NCBI GenBank assembly: GCA_033297075.1 | Contig: MU858055.1 | Location: forward strand, 124,001-188,000 | Source: Rhypophila decipiens | Lineage: Eukaryota; Ascomycota; Sordariomycetes; Sordariales; Naviculisporaceae | DNA length: 64,000 nt | Reading direction: 5' to 3' | The notes under the pieces: model-generated | Databases searched by the model: none | Seen by the model: only the letters and a program-made list of their open reading frames with translations | What the model was told of the DNA's origin: nothing | Shown: piece by piece, positions 27,453 through 40,047 of the stretch | Layout of the letters: the number at the start of each line of letters is the position of its first letter | Numbering within the stretch: the stretch's first letter is position 1 | Translations under genes and position numbers: made by a program

Positions 27453-29397
27453 ATTTGAACTGGATGGCTGAACTTTGCCTCCTGCCCAGCAATCTGGAAG
27501 TTGATATGGTGGTGGCTAGTTTGGCTCATCTCGAATTCGACACTCGCTGCCATTTGCCACCTTTGGACACCTAGCCACAGGAAGAGAAAGGAAGAGCAAA
27601 TGTTCCATGGGAACGGGTGACTACGTGGAGGATGGTTCACCAGAGACCCAAGTCGGACTTCCAGCATGGCTCCGCCGGTCATGTCCCTCTGCGAGCCCAC
27701 GGTGACAGAACCACTGGTGGGAGAACTCCAGTATCAAGTGATACGGATATAAGTGCATTAGCACGTTCGACCCGTCTTCTTTTTGACTGGCGGTGAGGAG
27801 TGACTCTGAGCTTTGATCAAACCCTTGCTTTATATTCTAGTGTACACATACCCAGCATCTAACTAACCCCACGGCAAGATTGGAGCCACTCCTAGCAGGG
27901 GAAGACTCCGTACCTTGAATCCCTCTCTACTACCTTTGCTTTGATAGAACTTGCCTTTGCCTTTTGCAACTTTGGACATATACCATCTATCCTTCCTCTT
28001 GCCCTCTTTGCTCATTTAAAATGCATATGCTGCATCCTACGCTACAGCAGGCTGCACTTTTGGTCCATAATTGGCTTGTCTGTTTGCCCAAGCTTGCTTG
28101 GCTTATCCAGCAAACCTATACAGATGCTACCTATCTATGCTATGGTAGGCGGAGGAGGAGGAGGAGCCGGTGTGATGTGCGAGGCTATCACCATGGACGA
28201 TCAAGGAGAGATGGATGGGAGGCAGACTGCTGCTGTGCCGAATCGTCCCGTTAGGATGCCACTTCATTTCAGGTCGAGATGGGATCTACACGTTCTAGGC
28301 TACTGTCCATACGTAACCGGACGGTGCAATAGACACAACTTCGTGTTGAAGAATGATATGATTGTCGTCCGGGAGGAAGAAATTAAGCAGTTGCGTATCT
28401 GATCCTATGGGTGGGTAAGTAGTGACGACGACTGCCCTAGCAGCGTCCAAGGTCCCGGTACATCATTTCTCGGGTATGTACGTAAGTTGATATGAGACGA
28501 CCATCGGCTATTGATGCCGTGAAGACCAGGCTGCCCTGCCATTGAGCATCGCAGGACATAATTTGACGACCGAGTTGGCTACATGGTAGGCCGGAAATGA
28601 CGGATATAGCACTATGCCGGTGTTTTGCAGTCTACAGCGATTAACGATGGTACCTAGAGACTCGCTCTCGCTCCAGCCACTTGGGGAGAAACTGAATTGT
28701 CGACGAGAACGCCTAACAGCGGAGAGTAACCTAAGAACCTCTTTCTCGGGTATAATTAGAACAATTTCCCGGCCATGAATAATTTGCCGGACTGAACGAC
28801 CGCAGTATGCCAAGTCCGAACTTCTGCTCGGGATATTGCCATCGGCCTCGGTCTTGAACTCGAGCTACCTTAGCTTGACTCTTATGTCCGTAAATGACAG
28901 ACAGGACCCTGAAAGAAAAAAGGGGCTGCTCACAACTTCCCTGCCCTGACTTGCCCTGTCTAAGGAGTACATATTCCTTAGTGTACTAGTACTATAATCA
29001 GACCTCGCGTCCTGGGTCGGACTTGTGGTGGTGAATAAATCACGAGAAACTCCACCTAACTGTCCTATGAAAGGGCGTGAAGAATGAAAAGCCAGCTTCA
29101 TTGTATAGTCGAGGACTTGTTGAAAGAGTCTTGAGTCTTGAAATTGGTTAAGCGGTTTTCTGTCTGTTGGCCAGAGGGCGGATTTGTTGTCGAATAATAT
29201 TGGGCGTTAGGAATTGGGATGAGGCAGTTCCACCGTTGAGTAACGGCCCGAACATGCATCGATGTAGCTGAAGTACAGTTAAAGTATATTACCGTCACCT
29301 GAGGTAGGCAAGTACTTGACCAAGAGATCACAGTGTCTCTTCATTTATGGAATGGAGAATGAGCGTAAAGCCCAAGGTAAGTAGGCAAGTAAGTAAA

Positions 29398-29413
29398 CAA
29401 GCAAGCAAGCAAG
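29398..29413 (+). repeat. (CAAG)4 microsatellite
   Basis: Four perfect CAAG units are preceded by degenerate copies (AAGT, GCAAGTAAGT) from about 29374. Confidence 0.8.
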
Positions 29414-30823
29414 ACGCAGCACAAGTAAACACCTCTCTGTATCATTCCCATCGCATATTCAGCACTATCACAGATAGTGTGAATGCTTGTAGCAGTTTGG
29501 CAACATCTCAATGCTCATGTATAATTCTGAAGTGAAGGGAACAGAATAGAATGAACTCGAGCAGAGCTACCCAGGCTTACGAGGAGATTGTGAATTGCCA
29601 ATCAAACGTAGAAACATTCATCCTTCTACATTAACGATCTACCTATCTACCAGTAATCCGTATGGATACCTACCTCGAAATAGGGTGTACAACTCCACGC
29701 CCATGTCGTTAAAAGGTACGGGACAGCAGGCCTGATAAAACTCAGCACACGCCCTTTTAGCACCTCGTACATACCTCATTGACGCTCAGCACAGGCCTTG
29801 TAGCGTACAAACCTCGATATCTATTCCCATAGGACTCACAAGTGTCTCTCTTATGCATATTCTTAATACCCTATACGCATCCAAGAGACTTGCTTGGTAT
29901 GTGTATTATCTCTCTTGAGGGGGCATCTGTAAGGATTTCCTCACGCCTCCTTTGTACGCTCCAGTCCCTTTTCCTTGAAGAAGGGGCTACCTTGGGTACC
30001 TATCTAGACTGGTAACAAGTATCTATAGAAGCTATGTAGGCACGTTTTACCGACTGTGTTGGTCATTTAGGGCAGCAGGCATGTAGGATTGTCTCTGCCT
30101 GGGGGGGAATCAAACCTTCCTTCTTTAGAACTTTATTGGGTAAAATGGGGGAAGGAAGGTAGTGGTGAACATAACCTGGACAAACCAAATCCTCAGCTAG
30201 GTACCTGGTAGATATGTGTGCTCCTTGCAACTACCTAGACCAGTGCTCCTTCCAACTCAACCAGTGCTACCTAAACAGACCAGATCATATAATTCACGAC
30301 TGCCCAAGATACTTCAGGTACCTACCGGTAAGCAAGTTCGTTCACAGGATCGTTCCGGTACACGAGATTCCCAGACAAACCAGGCCGGGCTAATCTCGAC
30401 TGCCAGAGGACAAGCTTGAAATGGCAGGTACTTCCCTCTGCGCTGTTATTTCGGTCTGACAAGGCAGTTAGAAACGCAATGTAAACTGAAACCCAGGTTG
30501 AGTGACTGCCGTGAGTGTATAATCTTGTATCCAGAACATGCTAAATCGGGAGTATCATGCATCCTGTATGCATGGGCTGATGCTTTCTGACCGACAATCA
30601 AGCACGCTAGATAGATCCCGTTTCATAGAATCTTTGTTTGATGAGAGAATACATCGAGGTTTTGACAGCTATCTACTACTACATGAGTAGAGAACCAACT
30701 AGGAACTTGCAGTCTAAACTTTCAGGGGCAACGCTCGCTCAGGAACCCATCCTATCATACACGTAGGAAGCTGTTGGGTATCATCTAGCTTGTCAACAGA
30801 ACACCACCTGTCGAAATTATCCT

Positions 30824-33441
30824 TCACTTCTGGCCCTTCAAGTCGCTCACAACCCCCCTCGCGATCCAGTCCGCGATAGCCATAACCGTAATCATGGGGT
30901 TGACTCCACTGGCGCTGGGAAAGACACTCGCATCCGCCACATACAGATTCTCCGCCTCCCAGACCTTGCCCCTGGCATCAACCACGCCCTCGCCCGAGTG
31001 GCTGCTCATGCGACAGGTGCCCATCTGGTGGGCCGAGGTAAACGCCGCGTGAGGAGGCTTGTTACCGGCTGCTCTGATGGTAGCCAGCCACGCCACAAAT
31101 TCTGGGTCCGTGATGCCCAGGTCTATCTCGCTCTGGCTATCACTGGAGCGAACAAATGGCTCTACGCCTGGGACAAAAGGGCGAATCTCAGTGGCCCCAG
31201 CAGCGTGGAGAATATTGGCCATCCCGATTATGCCTTCCAACACGTTGGCGGCATCGAAAGGTGAGGGCGTATAGTCGATGGTGGGTTTCCCAGTCGTTGG
31301 ATCAGGATAGACACGACCTGTGTCCCTGTCCCTGGCGAGCGAGATATAACCTCCCATATGGCGGAGACGAAGAGCGGCAAGCTTGAAGTCGAGCCCGCTC
31401 AGCCATGGCATACCATTCAAGATGGCATATGGCTGATTGATGATTGAGTGGGTCAGTAACGATAGCTGATAAATGCTGTCTGTGGCTGGAAAAGGTGGAA
31501 GGAGACAACGTACCAACATGCAAGTAGCCTCCAGCTTGGAGCCATGACCATGGCCGTCGAGGTTCTCAAAGCTAGTGCACACGCTTGTAATAATGCCACC
31601 TACAGATATACGTCAGCTGCTATTCAGGACATTTGAAGGCCAGAGTCAATTACCTTCCCAAGGTCTTGCATCCTCTTCAAAGTAGCCAGCAATGAAATTG
31701 ACAGGGTGAAGATGCAGGTTTCGTCCGATATGGGGGTTCTGTAAAATAAACCCAATTGGTTAGTTTTCTCGCTCTAATCCCAACTATAAAAGGGGCCGGC
31801 GTGGACATATCAACATTACCTTCAAGCCACTCCTCATCAGGACAAGCGGGCTGTTCAGCGTTCCACCAGAGACTACAACCTTCTTTGCCTTGATAGTAAT
31901 TGTCCTGGTTGTCCGTTCCGCCACGGGAGCCAGTACTGTGCCATTGACATCCCTCGACGTCCATGTTCCGACGATACCGACCGCCTTCTTCCCTCTGGTC
32001 GTCTCATCCCAAAGAATCTTGTCGACGGCAAAGCCTTCAATGAACTGAGCTCCGTTCTTTGCCGCAGTGGGCAGCCAGCTGATGGCAGGTCCTTGCTTCT
32101 CACCACTTCCACAGCCGAGATGGCAATGTCCGCACCAATGCTCCTTGCCGCCGCTATTCTGTGGGCAGACTTTGGCATCCAAGCCAAGCTTACGGGCGCC
32201 ATCTAATAGCTTTTGACCACGATGGCTCTGCTTTACCCCCACATCGCTGACACCCATGAAGTCGCAAACTCGGTCCAATGACGCTTGATACTCGGCCGTC
32301 TGAAAGAACGGGAGCCCATGCTCCTCGGCCCACTCCCGACGGACATAGCCCTGGGTCTGCAGAGACACGCTCCAGTTGATGGACCCACCGCCACCCCAGC
32401 ATGAGCCTGCGGCGACGTTGATCGAGTTGTCAATACTGTTTACAATACCGTTATTTTCATACAAGTGGTACGCGCCCTGCTCCTGCGTCATGGGGAGCTG
32501 CTCGGGCGGGTAATAATAACCCTTGTCGACGACTAGCACGCGGTGTCCGGCTTCGGCCAGGGTCTTAGCGACGACGGCACCGCCACAGCCGGAGCCCACG
32601 ATGACAACATCAGTGTCGATGACGGCATCGCCGGCTTCTGCCCCGGCACCAAACTGCAGGAAACCAAAGTCTTCTGTCTTTCCCGGCTTCCAGTTGACGG
32701 GAACGTCAGGGAACCCCGTGACCTGCTTCAAGAGCGGGTTGGTCTGAGCCCAGACGGCTTTGGCCACAACTGTAAAGGATTTAAAGAGGGTACGAGGAGT
32801 GCCGAACCAGGACTTGCTCCAGGCCTGGAGGATAGATTCTCGGATGTGGATTGGCTGCTCGTGGAGCGGCACCACATAGCCCGTCAGAATTAAGCTCCCC
32901 GGGCGTGTCCTAAATGCGGCGGCGAGAGATTCAAGCTTGGTTAGAGACCTTAGGGACCGTGTCATGGATGGGAAAAGATAACAGGCAGATAGGTTGGTAA
33001 TTATAAATATGGTTCACTACTTGTGATGTGGGTCATGGCTTACGAGAGAGCTGTCAAGACGGCACCGAGCTGCTTGAGAGCGGAGCTTGGGGCCGTTGAG
33101 AGAATCCGACGGACGCCATAGGTGAAGTTAGGATCGGTGGAGGGGCGGTCCGCGAGGTAGGCTTCCAGGAGGTCGTCCGACGGGGGTTCTATCAAGTTCT
33201 TTTTGGTGTTGGCTATAAGATCCTTGATATCGGCCTCAGGAATGCCGTATTGAGACTTGTCATCCGTGACCTTGGGCGTTGCCGTGATAGACGGGAGGAT
33301 GGCATCAAAGAGAGCAAAGAGAACGGTCCACTGAGTGTCGTCAAAGAAATCCCCTGTCGGAGGTGTGGGCAATCCGGGGCACTTGGGGCCCGGAAGGATA
33401 GGCACAGAAGAAGTGAGGGTTGATGCAGCCTGCGAGTCCAT
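30824..33441 (-). CDS. Long-chain fatty alcohol oxidase (GMC/FAO family)
   Basis: This flavoprotein oxidises long-chain fatty alcohols to aldehydes in alkane and omega-oxidation pathways. It is often peroxisomal or membrane-bound. Exons 33441-33044, 32948-31820, 31738-31654, 31599-31514 and 31432-30824 give 768 residues, the usual length of fungal FAO. An N-terminal helical domain precedes the FAD Rossmann motif GSGCGG (251-256). Also visible are CWGGGGSINWSVSLQ, the Cys-rich WCGHCHLGCGSGEKQG segment typical of FAOs, KKVVVSGGTLNSP, HQMGTCRM (from His701) and GVNPMITVMAIADWIA with Asn744, the GMC catalytic pair. The C-terminus KGQK is not a peroxisomal SKL signal. All junctions restore family-conserved sequence (SSLTKLESL, GLKNPHIGRN, PWEGGIITSV, CMLPYAILNG). 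The elongase gene lies divergently, 2.3 kb away. Confidence 0.94.
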
Positions 33442-35765
33442 GATCGATTGACCCTATGGGGAGGAGGCGCCAAGTCTGGTGCTGATTAAGGTTCGTTCAG
33501 ATTGGGAAGTTTGTGGATTGAATCCTGATCTAGGTACATGTACATGTAGTTTGCCTCACCGCGAGCACAAGAGGTGACGATTGCTGATGGCGACAACAAC
33601 AGTAGCAACCACTTGGCGTCGGCACGAGATTGTGCGGTCGGTGGCAGCTGAGGCCGAGGTACTTGCTTTGATTGTCATTGCTACACTACCAGATCAAGTT
33701 AGCTTTCCCCGCATTGTAGTCTGACCAGTGTACCGGTGTCCGTAGTCTGACAAGCCTTGACAAGTTTGACAGCTACCCACGCTACCTTCCGGACGGATGC
33801 ATCCGGGATACGGAGTTGGCTCCATACCAACAGACGGGATTGAGCCTTCAAGTATAAAATGCAGCACGAAGACGACAAGCTCGTCTTTCTTATTCGTCGT
33901 GGGTTTCATTCTCAATCTGGGAAACAAAAGTCCAACACAACTTGGAACCGAGAAACTATCTCGTGACATGCAACTGTATAGGAGCACAACGAAAGATATG
34001 CCTATGTAAGCCGTCGCGTCAGGCAGTTACCATGGGGAGTGTAATTCTCGACCAGCACATAGCATCATCTTGCTGATCTGAGTGAGTGCAATCGCCCACA
34101 TGGAGTTTCGTACTAATATCGAGGGTTGAGGACATAATACGTAAAGGATTGTGAAAATAGTGATATTCCCGCACTTGGATCACTTCAGTATTGAGAGGCA
34201 CAGTTCAATGTTGAATTCTAGCTCTTCAGCATTTGAATCCGAAGGGCGGGCGGATGGCCCGACGCCGTAGGGTTAATTGACATCAGCCGATGTTTGCCAA
34301 GACGGGACGAACTTTATTATCTGCTTATCTTCGGCCGGACGGTCACGGCACGATAAGGACGGCAGTGGACGGCTACAGTACCGGACGGCTGCCGGACGCA
34401 GGGGTTAAGCGGGGGGGCACGTGAGGGGCCAAGACTTGTTGTTGGGGTTTGGGGCTCCCCAACAAATCTTCGAAAAATTGTTGATCTTTGAAGTGACAAA
34501 GTGACAACCCTCCGTGCCTCGGGATCAGGTTTTTGGTGCCCACTTCTTCGAGAGGCGATTAAAAAATTTCTAGGGCCACTTGCGAGTTATACACTAAACT
34601 TAAACTTGCCTATCTGCTCGGGTAGTTCAGCCCAACAACAACATCAGATAAGATCACATATGACTTTTGGATATTTCTGCGCCATTTCTGCAAGAAGACA
34701 TGCTCTTTGGAATGCTTTTCCAGCAAATATCCTTCTATTGCGAGCCTAATTCCCCGAGTCATCTCTTGGAGGTTGTACCAGGAAACCCATACCGGATTTC
34801 CCTTTTCTAGAGCTGCTTCCAGTCATCTTGATCTAGCCCGTAATCCTTGACGATTCGAGACCCTGGAACCCCAGAAACCAATCGATGACACCCTGTCGGT
34901 ATCCTCTATCACATGGAAGATTCAATGCATTTGCACTTTTGCGCTGAAGCTCGTGCTCCATAGAAAGACGCTGAATGTCTCCAATTCCGCCATTCCGAGG
35001 CCTTCAAAATTCAAAGTGGAAGAGCGGCCAGTGGAGTCTCGGGCTCTGCTTTTTGCCTGTCCATAACATTCATGCACATCATGTCCTAGACCAGTATCCG
35101 TACTAGCAGATCCCTTCACTTGTGGTATCTGAGGAGGTAAAGATGAGAGGTTTGAATCTGTTTGTTGGGATGAAGGTTCAGGCCCGGCAAACCGGCTTTT
35201 CACATCGCCGCTTCCTGTTCATCATTCTCAAAGGCCAGGATGGCATAATTACCTATCATTCCTTTCAAGTCAAGCCATTGCCACCAATGGCCTCGAGGAA
35301 ATTCTTGGAGCAGCGTAGTAAATACGTTCCCGGTCCAACTGAGTACATACATTCCGGGACAGGACCTCTTGTTTATCTGAACCGTGACGCGACTGCCTTC
35401 GAATGACACAGGGTTTTTAAACTGTCAAGTGTAGTAAGGTCGAGTTTGCAACTCCAGAGCTTCTAATTTTTCTGAACGCAACAACACTCTCAAATTTCCT
35501 TCTCAGTGCTCCATTGACCGGCATTTGGCGAAATCTTGCCCCGGGCCCGACAAAGTACATACCCCATCTGTGCCGAGGCGCCCTTAAACCCCTGGTTCGA
35601 CGTCACACCCCAGCCAAAAAACGTTGAGGAAATCTAGACGGCAAGTCCTAGGAAGTATAACAAACCCAAAATTCCGGACCATTCTTCTTTCCTCATTGTT
35701 TCCTCTTCTCAATTGAGACGGCTACCACGAAATTCACTCAATTGAAATCCACCAAACCATCCAAG
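33442..35765. other. Divergent intergenic region between alcohol oxidase and elongase
   Basis: This should hold both promoters. A 14-bp palindrome, TACATGTACATGTA, lies at 33535-33548, about 95 nt upstream of the oxidase start. Frames at 34922-35409 have no domain content. I see no RNA gene. Confidence 0.5.
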
Positions 35766-37267
35766 ATGGCGTTCCAGTCTTCGGCCTTCCTCTCGCTCCC
35801 CAACCCGTCACTGTTCGCGTTTCCCCCTGGCAATAACCCGACATTTGTGACCCCACCACCGCCCGGAGCAATCGCCTTTAGTCCTCCGTTCGAGATTCCA
35901 GATCACATCTACCAGGCCGTGTTACCCGCAAAGGTGCCCATCACCATTGCCGCAGTGTACGCCGTCACTGCCAAGCTCCTGAACAAATACAACAAGTCCA
36001 CTGGCAAGAGACCATGGGCCATTAGCAAGACCAGGGCCTTCAAGGCCTTCGTCATTGCCCACAACGTCTTCCTCGCCGTCTATTCAGCATGGACCTTCAT
36101 TGGCATGTTCGGTGCCCTGCGTCGCTCTTTCGTCAACCCCTTGGGCCCCCAGGGCGTTGCCGGCCTTGTCGACTCGGTCTGCCAGCTCAATGGCCCCTCG
36201 GGCCTTGGAAATGCTGTCTTCTGGAACGAGGATGCCAAGGCGTGGACGTCGTACTCCCCAGACGCAACTCTTGACAGCAATGGTCTGCCCAGCAAGTTCG
36301 ACACCGGTCGTCTCTGGAACGAGGGTCTCGCTTTCTATGGTTGGATCTTCTACCTCAGCAAGTTCTACGAAGTCCTCGACACCTTGATCATTCTCGCCAA
36401 GGGCAAGTTCAGCTCGACCCTCCAGACCTACCACCACGCCGGAGCCATGATGTGCATGTGGGCTGGTATGCGCTACATGTCCGCTCCCATTTGGATGTTC
36501 GCCTTTATCAACTCTGGCATTCACGCCATGATGGTAAGCCTTTGCGTCTCCCATCACAGCTGTAACCAAGACTAACAAATCACCAGTACACTTATTATAC
36601 CGTCACCGCCTTCAACATCCGTGTCCCCATGTTCATCAAGCGCTCTTTGACCACGATGCAAATCACCCAGTTCCTTGTCGGAGGTTCTTTCGCCATGGCT
36701 CACTCCTTCGTCTCTTACTACATTCCTGCCATTGTTCAGGTCACTGAGGACGTCGCAAAGGCAACTGTCCATGCTGCTGTTAATGGCTCTGCTGTTCCTA
36801 CTGCGGCGCTTGCCGGGGCCCGTGCTTATCTCTTCGGCGCCGCTACCCACCTCGCCGGAGCCAATGGCGAGCCTACCGAGGTTGTGTCGGCGATTGACAA
36901 GTCCAAGACTGCCTATGGCCTGCAGGCCGTCCCTTGCGTCTCCTCCAACGCTCAGACCTTTGCCATTTGGCTCAATGTTTTCTATCTCGCTCCTCTGACC
37001 TACCTTTTCGTCAGCTTCTTCATTGACAGCTATCTCCGCCGCAGCAATGCTGCCGATAAAAAGGCTGCTGCCAAGAAGGACACTGCTGCTCGCCGCCTGA
37101 GCAATAATGTTGCCATGGCCGAGAAGGCTGGCTGGGAGGCTGCTAAGAATGTCGAGCGTGAGGTTTATGGTCAGGGAGATGAGCAGGCCATTGAGGACGA
37201 CGTCGTATCTTCCAAGGGCAGTGTTCGTGGCAAGGCCAACGGACGCACCCTGCGCAACCGCCAATAA
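35766..37267 (+). CDS. ELO-type very-long-chain fatty acid elongase (3-ketoacyl-CoA synthase)
   Basis: This is a polytopic ER membrane enzyme for the condensing step of fatty acid elongation. Exons 35766-36533 and 36587-37267 give 482 residues. Visible are the N-terminal hydrophobic span, the RPWAISKTRAFK loop, KFYEVLDTLIILAKGK (the ELO KxxExxDT motif), the histidine box QTYHH (220-224) and a membrane segment into MYTYYTVTAF at the splice junction (the MYxYY motif). It is longer than most elongases (about 300-360). The excess is an Ala/Gly-rich loop at about 300-340 and a charged C-terminal tail after residue 400. The first His of the canonical HxxHH box is Gln. The start at 35766 has a strong context (AAGATGGC); an in-frame Met at 35742 is less likely. 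The 53-nt intron has a GACTAAC branch site. Confidence 0.93.
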
Positions 37268-39159
37268 ATGGGTGACCGAGTTGAAGGGGCCCAGAAGATC
37301 AAACCAGACTCCAAAGTGGGGGATCTGTTAGTCTTTTATTTTCATTTAACAAGACCCAATCTCGGCTGCAATGGAGATCTGGAACGACTTATACGGCATT
37401 CTACGTGTGTACTATTTTTTTGAAATCATTCTCTTTTTCTTCATATTGCATGACGGTGGATGAGGGGCATTTCTTTTGGAAGCATTTCAAGACCAAGAGA
37501 CACAAAAACGGGGGAGGGCGAGAGACTCGAAGATGAGAATTTTGGGTTGCGGTTTGGTTAGATGGGTTGGCACGGGATAAGGAAAATGGGCGGGTCATCA
37601 TTGCATATAGCGTTAAAGGCGTATCAGTTGTTCTTTTCATCACACATTCCTGAAGGAGCATATTTGTTTAGAAAACTTATATCTGAAGCGAGCGAACCAT
37701 TAGAATAGTATCGAGCTGAACTTACGGGTCTGTATCAGGCTTCCATAGGTCGACCATGAGCTATCATAATATATTTATATATCCTAACCATTGGGAATCG
37801 GGATTTCTACCCTCGTGAAGGACTCCTTGGTTCACTGGGCTCTGACAAACTATGGACCTTCTTCACTTCATAACCTTTATTGACTAACTGCCTTCAGTCA
37901 AGCTCCACGGCTGACTGGTTCCCGTACTTTGGACTACACTTACGACGTGGCCGTGATTAATAAGATACTTGTCAAGGTGGACGAGCAAAGCACCTTCTAT
38001 CTTGTACGATGTATCAGGCAGGTCACCAAGCTGCTGAGTTGGGTGAACCAGACATGAGAACAAAAGAAGCGAGTGTACCAATGTGCGTTTACATTGTCAG
38101 GTATTATTATATTAATGGTAATAATAGTAGTCGTTAGTAACGTCAATGGCCACAAACGGACATCCGCAATGTGCAATGACGATACAATCTCTGCCCAGTC
38201 CATGGCAACGTACTAGTAGTCCCTGTCTAGACCTTTGAAAAGGCCAGAACTGACTGCCGCCACCCGATACGTCCAGTTCATCCCAGACGTCTTATTATCT
38301 GCAACCCTACCAAATGCCATCATCCATTCTCAAATATCGGTTCAACATCTCCCAAATGCGTTTCCACCATCCGACACATAATGCGGACAGCCGTGACAGC
38401 GAAACATGTGTAAAAGATCTAAGATGACAGGGCGCCAAAGAAACGCCCCCGGAAAAAGTCATAAAACATCACACAACGTGTAGAAATATATCTGGAATTA
38501 GAAAGGGGACAAAAACTCCCACTCACATGAAAAAAACAAACCCGGACATACCCATGAAACGCCTGAAGCCAGAGTACAAGAATAATCGAGGATATAAAAC
38601 AAAACCCCAGTTAAGCCTCCGTGATCGAAAAAACCATTTACCCGTGTCCCAGAGCGAGAAACAGGAAGGAAGGCTGAAGAAGGGAAAGCCATATTCCCAT
38701 CGAAAACGAGGACAGTACTCATTAACCCCCAGTCCCAACATTTCTCGACGTTGTAAAAAAAAGCAAACAAACGACAGGTCGCGGGTACGTGAGAGGGCAC
38801 AGCACTTCTGGCGGGCTGACCACTGCACATTAATGCCGACATGTTGGGCGATATAAACGGCGTTCGTTCGGCTCATGATGATGATGTTTGGCGGAGGTAG
38901 GTGGTTGTTGGTGGCTCGTTATGCGGAATGATGAAAAGAGAGAAAAAAAAAGTTGGCGAAGACCCTTGTGAAGAGCCCAACCTGGTATCATATATCGAGA
39001 TCCGCCCGATAGTCTATGCTGTAAAATCTATCCCCCCACTCTCTCCAGTATGCATGATGTCCCCGTCGTCTAATCTCTTCCCCCAAGAGAAATATGAAAG
39101 AGCCAGCGCCCCGAGTCTTATTGTAGCACACTGACAGGGTAAGCCCACTTGTCGGTAGT
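37268..39159. other. Non-coding convergent intergenic region
   Basis: This holds the 3' ends of the elongase (+) and the FYVE gene (-). Frames around 38498-38876 on both strands mirror one another and have no domain content. I see nothing else. Confidence 0.5.
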
Positions 39160-40047
39160 TTAAAATGTGCTCCAGTTCCAATCCCGGGGAACACTGTGGG
39201 CTACGTCGGCCACAGTTGGCATATTGGGTTTTCGGATGCCTGCGGCTGCGGTGGTGGGCGATCCAACTGTCGGCGTCCTTATGGCGTCTGTGACGCTGCC
39301 ATCCACGCTAGACGACTGGCTATTTGCTCGACTGCGCCATTCCTTGAACTGTGAATAGCAGTGTGCGCATGCGCGACTTGGTGTACCCCGAGGATTGTAG
39401 TTGGCGTCCTGGTCGAGGGGGATCGCGAAGCTGCTGTGATCGTTGCAAAAGATGTTTCCGCATTTTCGGCAGTGATGCCGTCGCGTAAAGTAGTTGAAAT
39501 ATTTCTTGCACGTTGTATGGTCGCAAACCACGGATTCCTGGTCAGGCTGTGCGTGGTAACAAGTCAGCACGTGGTTCACGGCACACGGCACAAAAACAAA
39601 TGAGACATTTTATACCTTCCAGTGTTTCCTTGTGGGCATTCCTGTAGGCTTCGGGAACAAGTCAAGGTTCCACTCGCCGTCAAGGCATTTCCCACTATCG
39701 CCGGTTGACCTCCTGCTCAGCCTGCCGAGCGCGGGAAGACCAATGAAGCTGCTATTCGATTGCAACGACTGCTCCTCCGACTGGTCCTCTTCTTCGCCCT
39801 TCAGTTTGGCAGGTGCCTTTGAGGGGAATTCGGTGGGCCGTAAAACAGCCGGCATATAGAGCGGCCGTATTTGACGGCTGATGTGGTTCTTTGAAGGCGA
39901 TGTTGGCGAGGCATTGCCAGATGTGCTCAGTGGCGAAATTTGTGGTGTATGGGTATAGTTTGCCGAGGCCTGTTGGAACTGGCCTGGCTGGTAATGGGGT
40001 TGCTGCCGTTGATCTGGTAGCCGGGGCATAATAAATTCGGTAGCCAT
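39160..40047 (-). CDS. FYVE zinc-finger protein
   Basis: FYVE domains bind phosphatidylinositol 3-phosphate on endosomes. Exons 40047-39616 and 39546-39160 give 272 residues. The FYVE domain has the WxxD element split by the intron (Trp143, Asp146), Cys152 and Cys157, the RRHHCRKCG core (166-174), Cys178 and a late CAHC. The first pair is spaced C-x4-C rather than C-x2-C. The N-terminal 130 residues are Gln/Pro/Ser-rich with two conserved-looking islands (RQIRPLYMPAVLRPTEFPSK and LSRRSTGDSGKCLDGEWNLDLFP). The C-terminus ends SVPRDWNWSTF. The same architecture is known to me from other Sordariales FYVE proteins, but I cannot name the gene. The start at 40047 (MATEFIMPRLPD) is preferred over an in-frame Met at 40152. 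Confidence 0.88.

Larger units (their letters stand above)
22222..30823. other. 8.6 kb stretch with no supported gene
   Basis: No frame here shows a recognisable domain, splice-consistent extension or codon bias like the neighbours. The longest candidates (27941-28402 +, 26154-26603 +) are made of mixed Cys/Ser/Leu residues typical of random frames. The region holds simple repeats at 24450-24479, 27412-27452 and 29398-29413, and many scattered TACCTA/GGTACC-type short motifs. I found no tRNA, 5S rRNA, transposase or reverse-transcriptase remnant. It may hold the promoter of the Zn2Cys6 gene, long non-coding RNA or decayed repeats. Confidence 0.45.

Noticed and set aside
27941..28402. 153-codon plus-strand frame
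   Set aside because: It has a random-looking Cys/Leu/Ser start and a short poly-Gly; there is no support beyond frame length.
36572..37264. 230-codon frame antisense to the elongase second exon
   Set aside because: It is a shadow frame; the sense strand has clear ELO motifs and splice sites.
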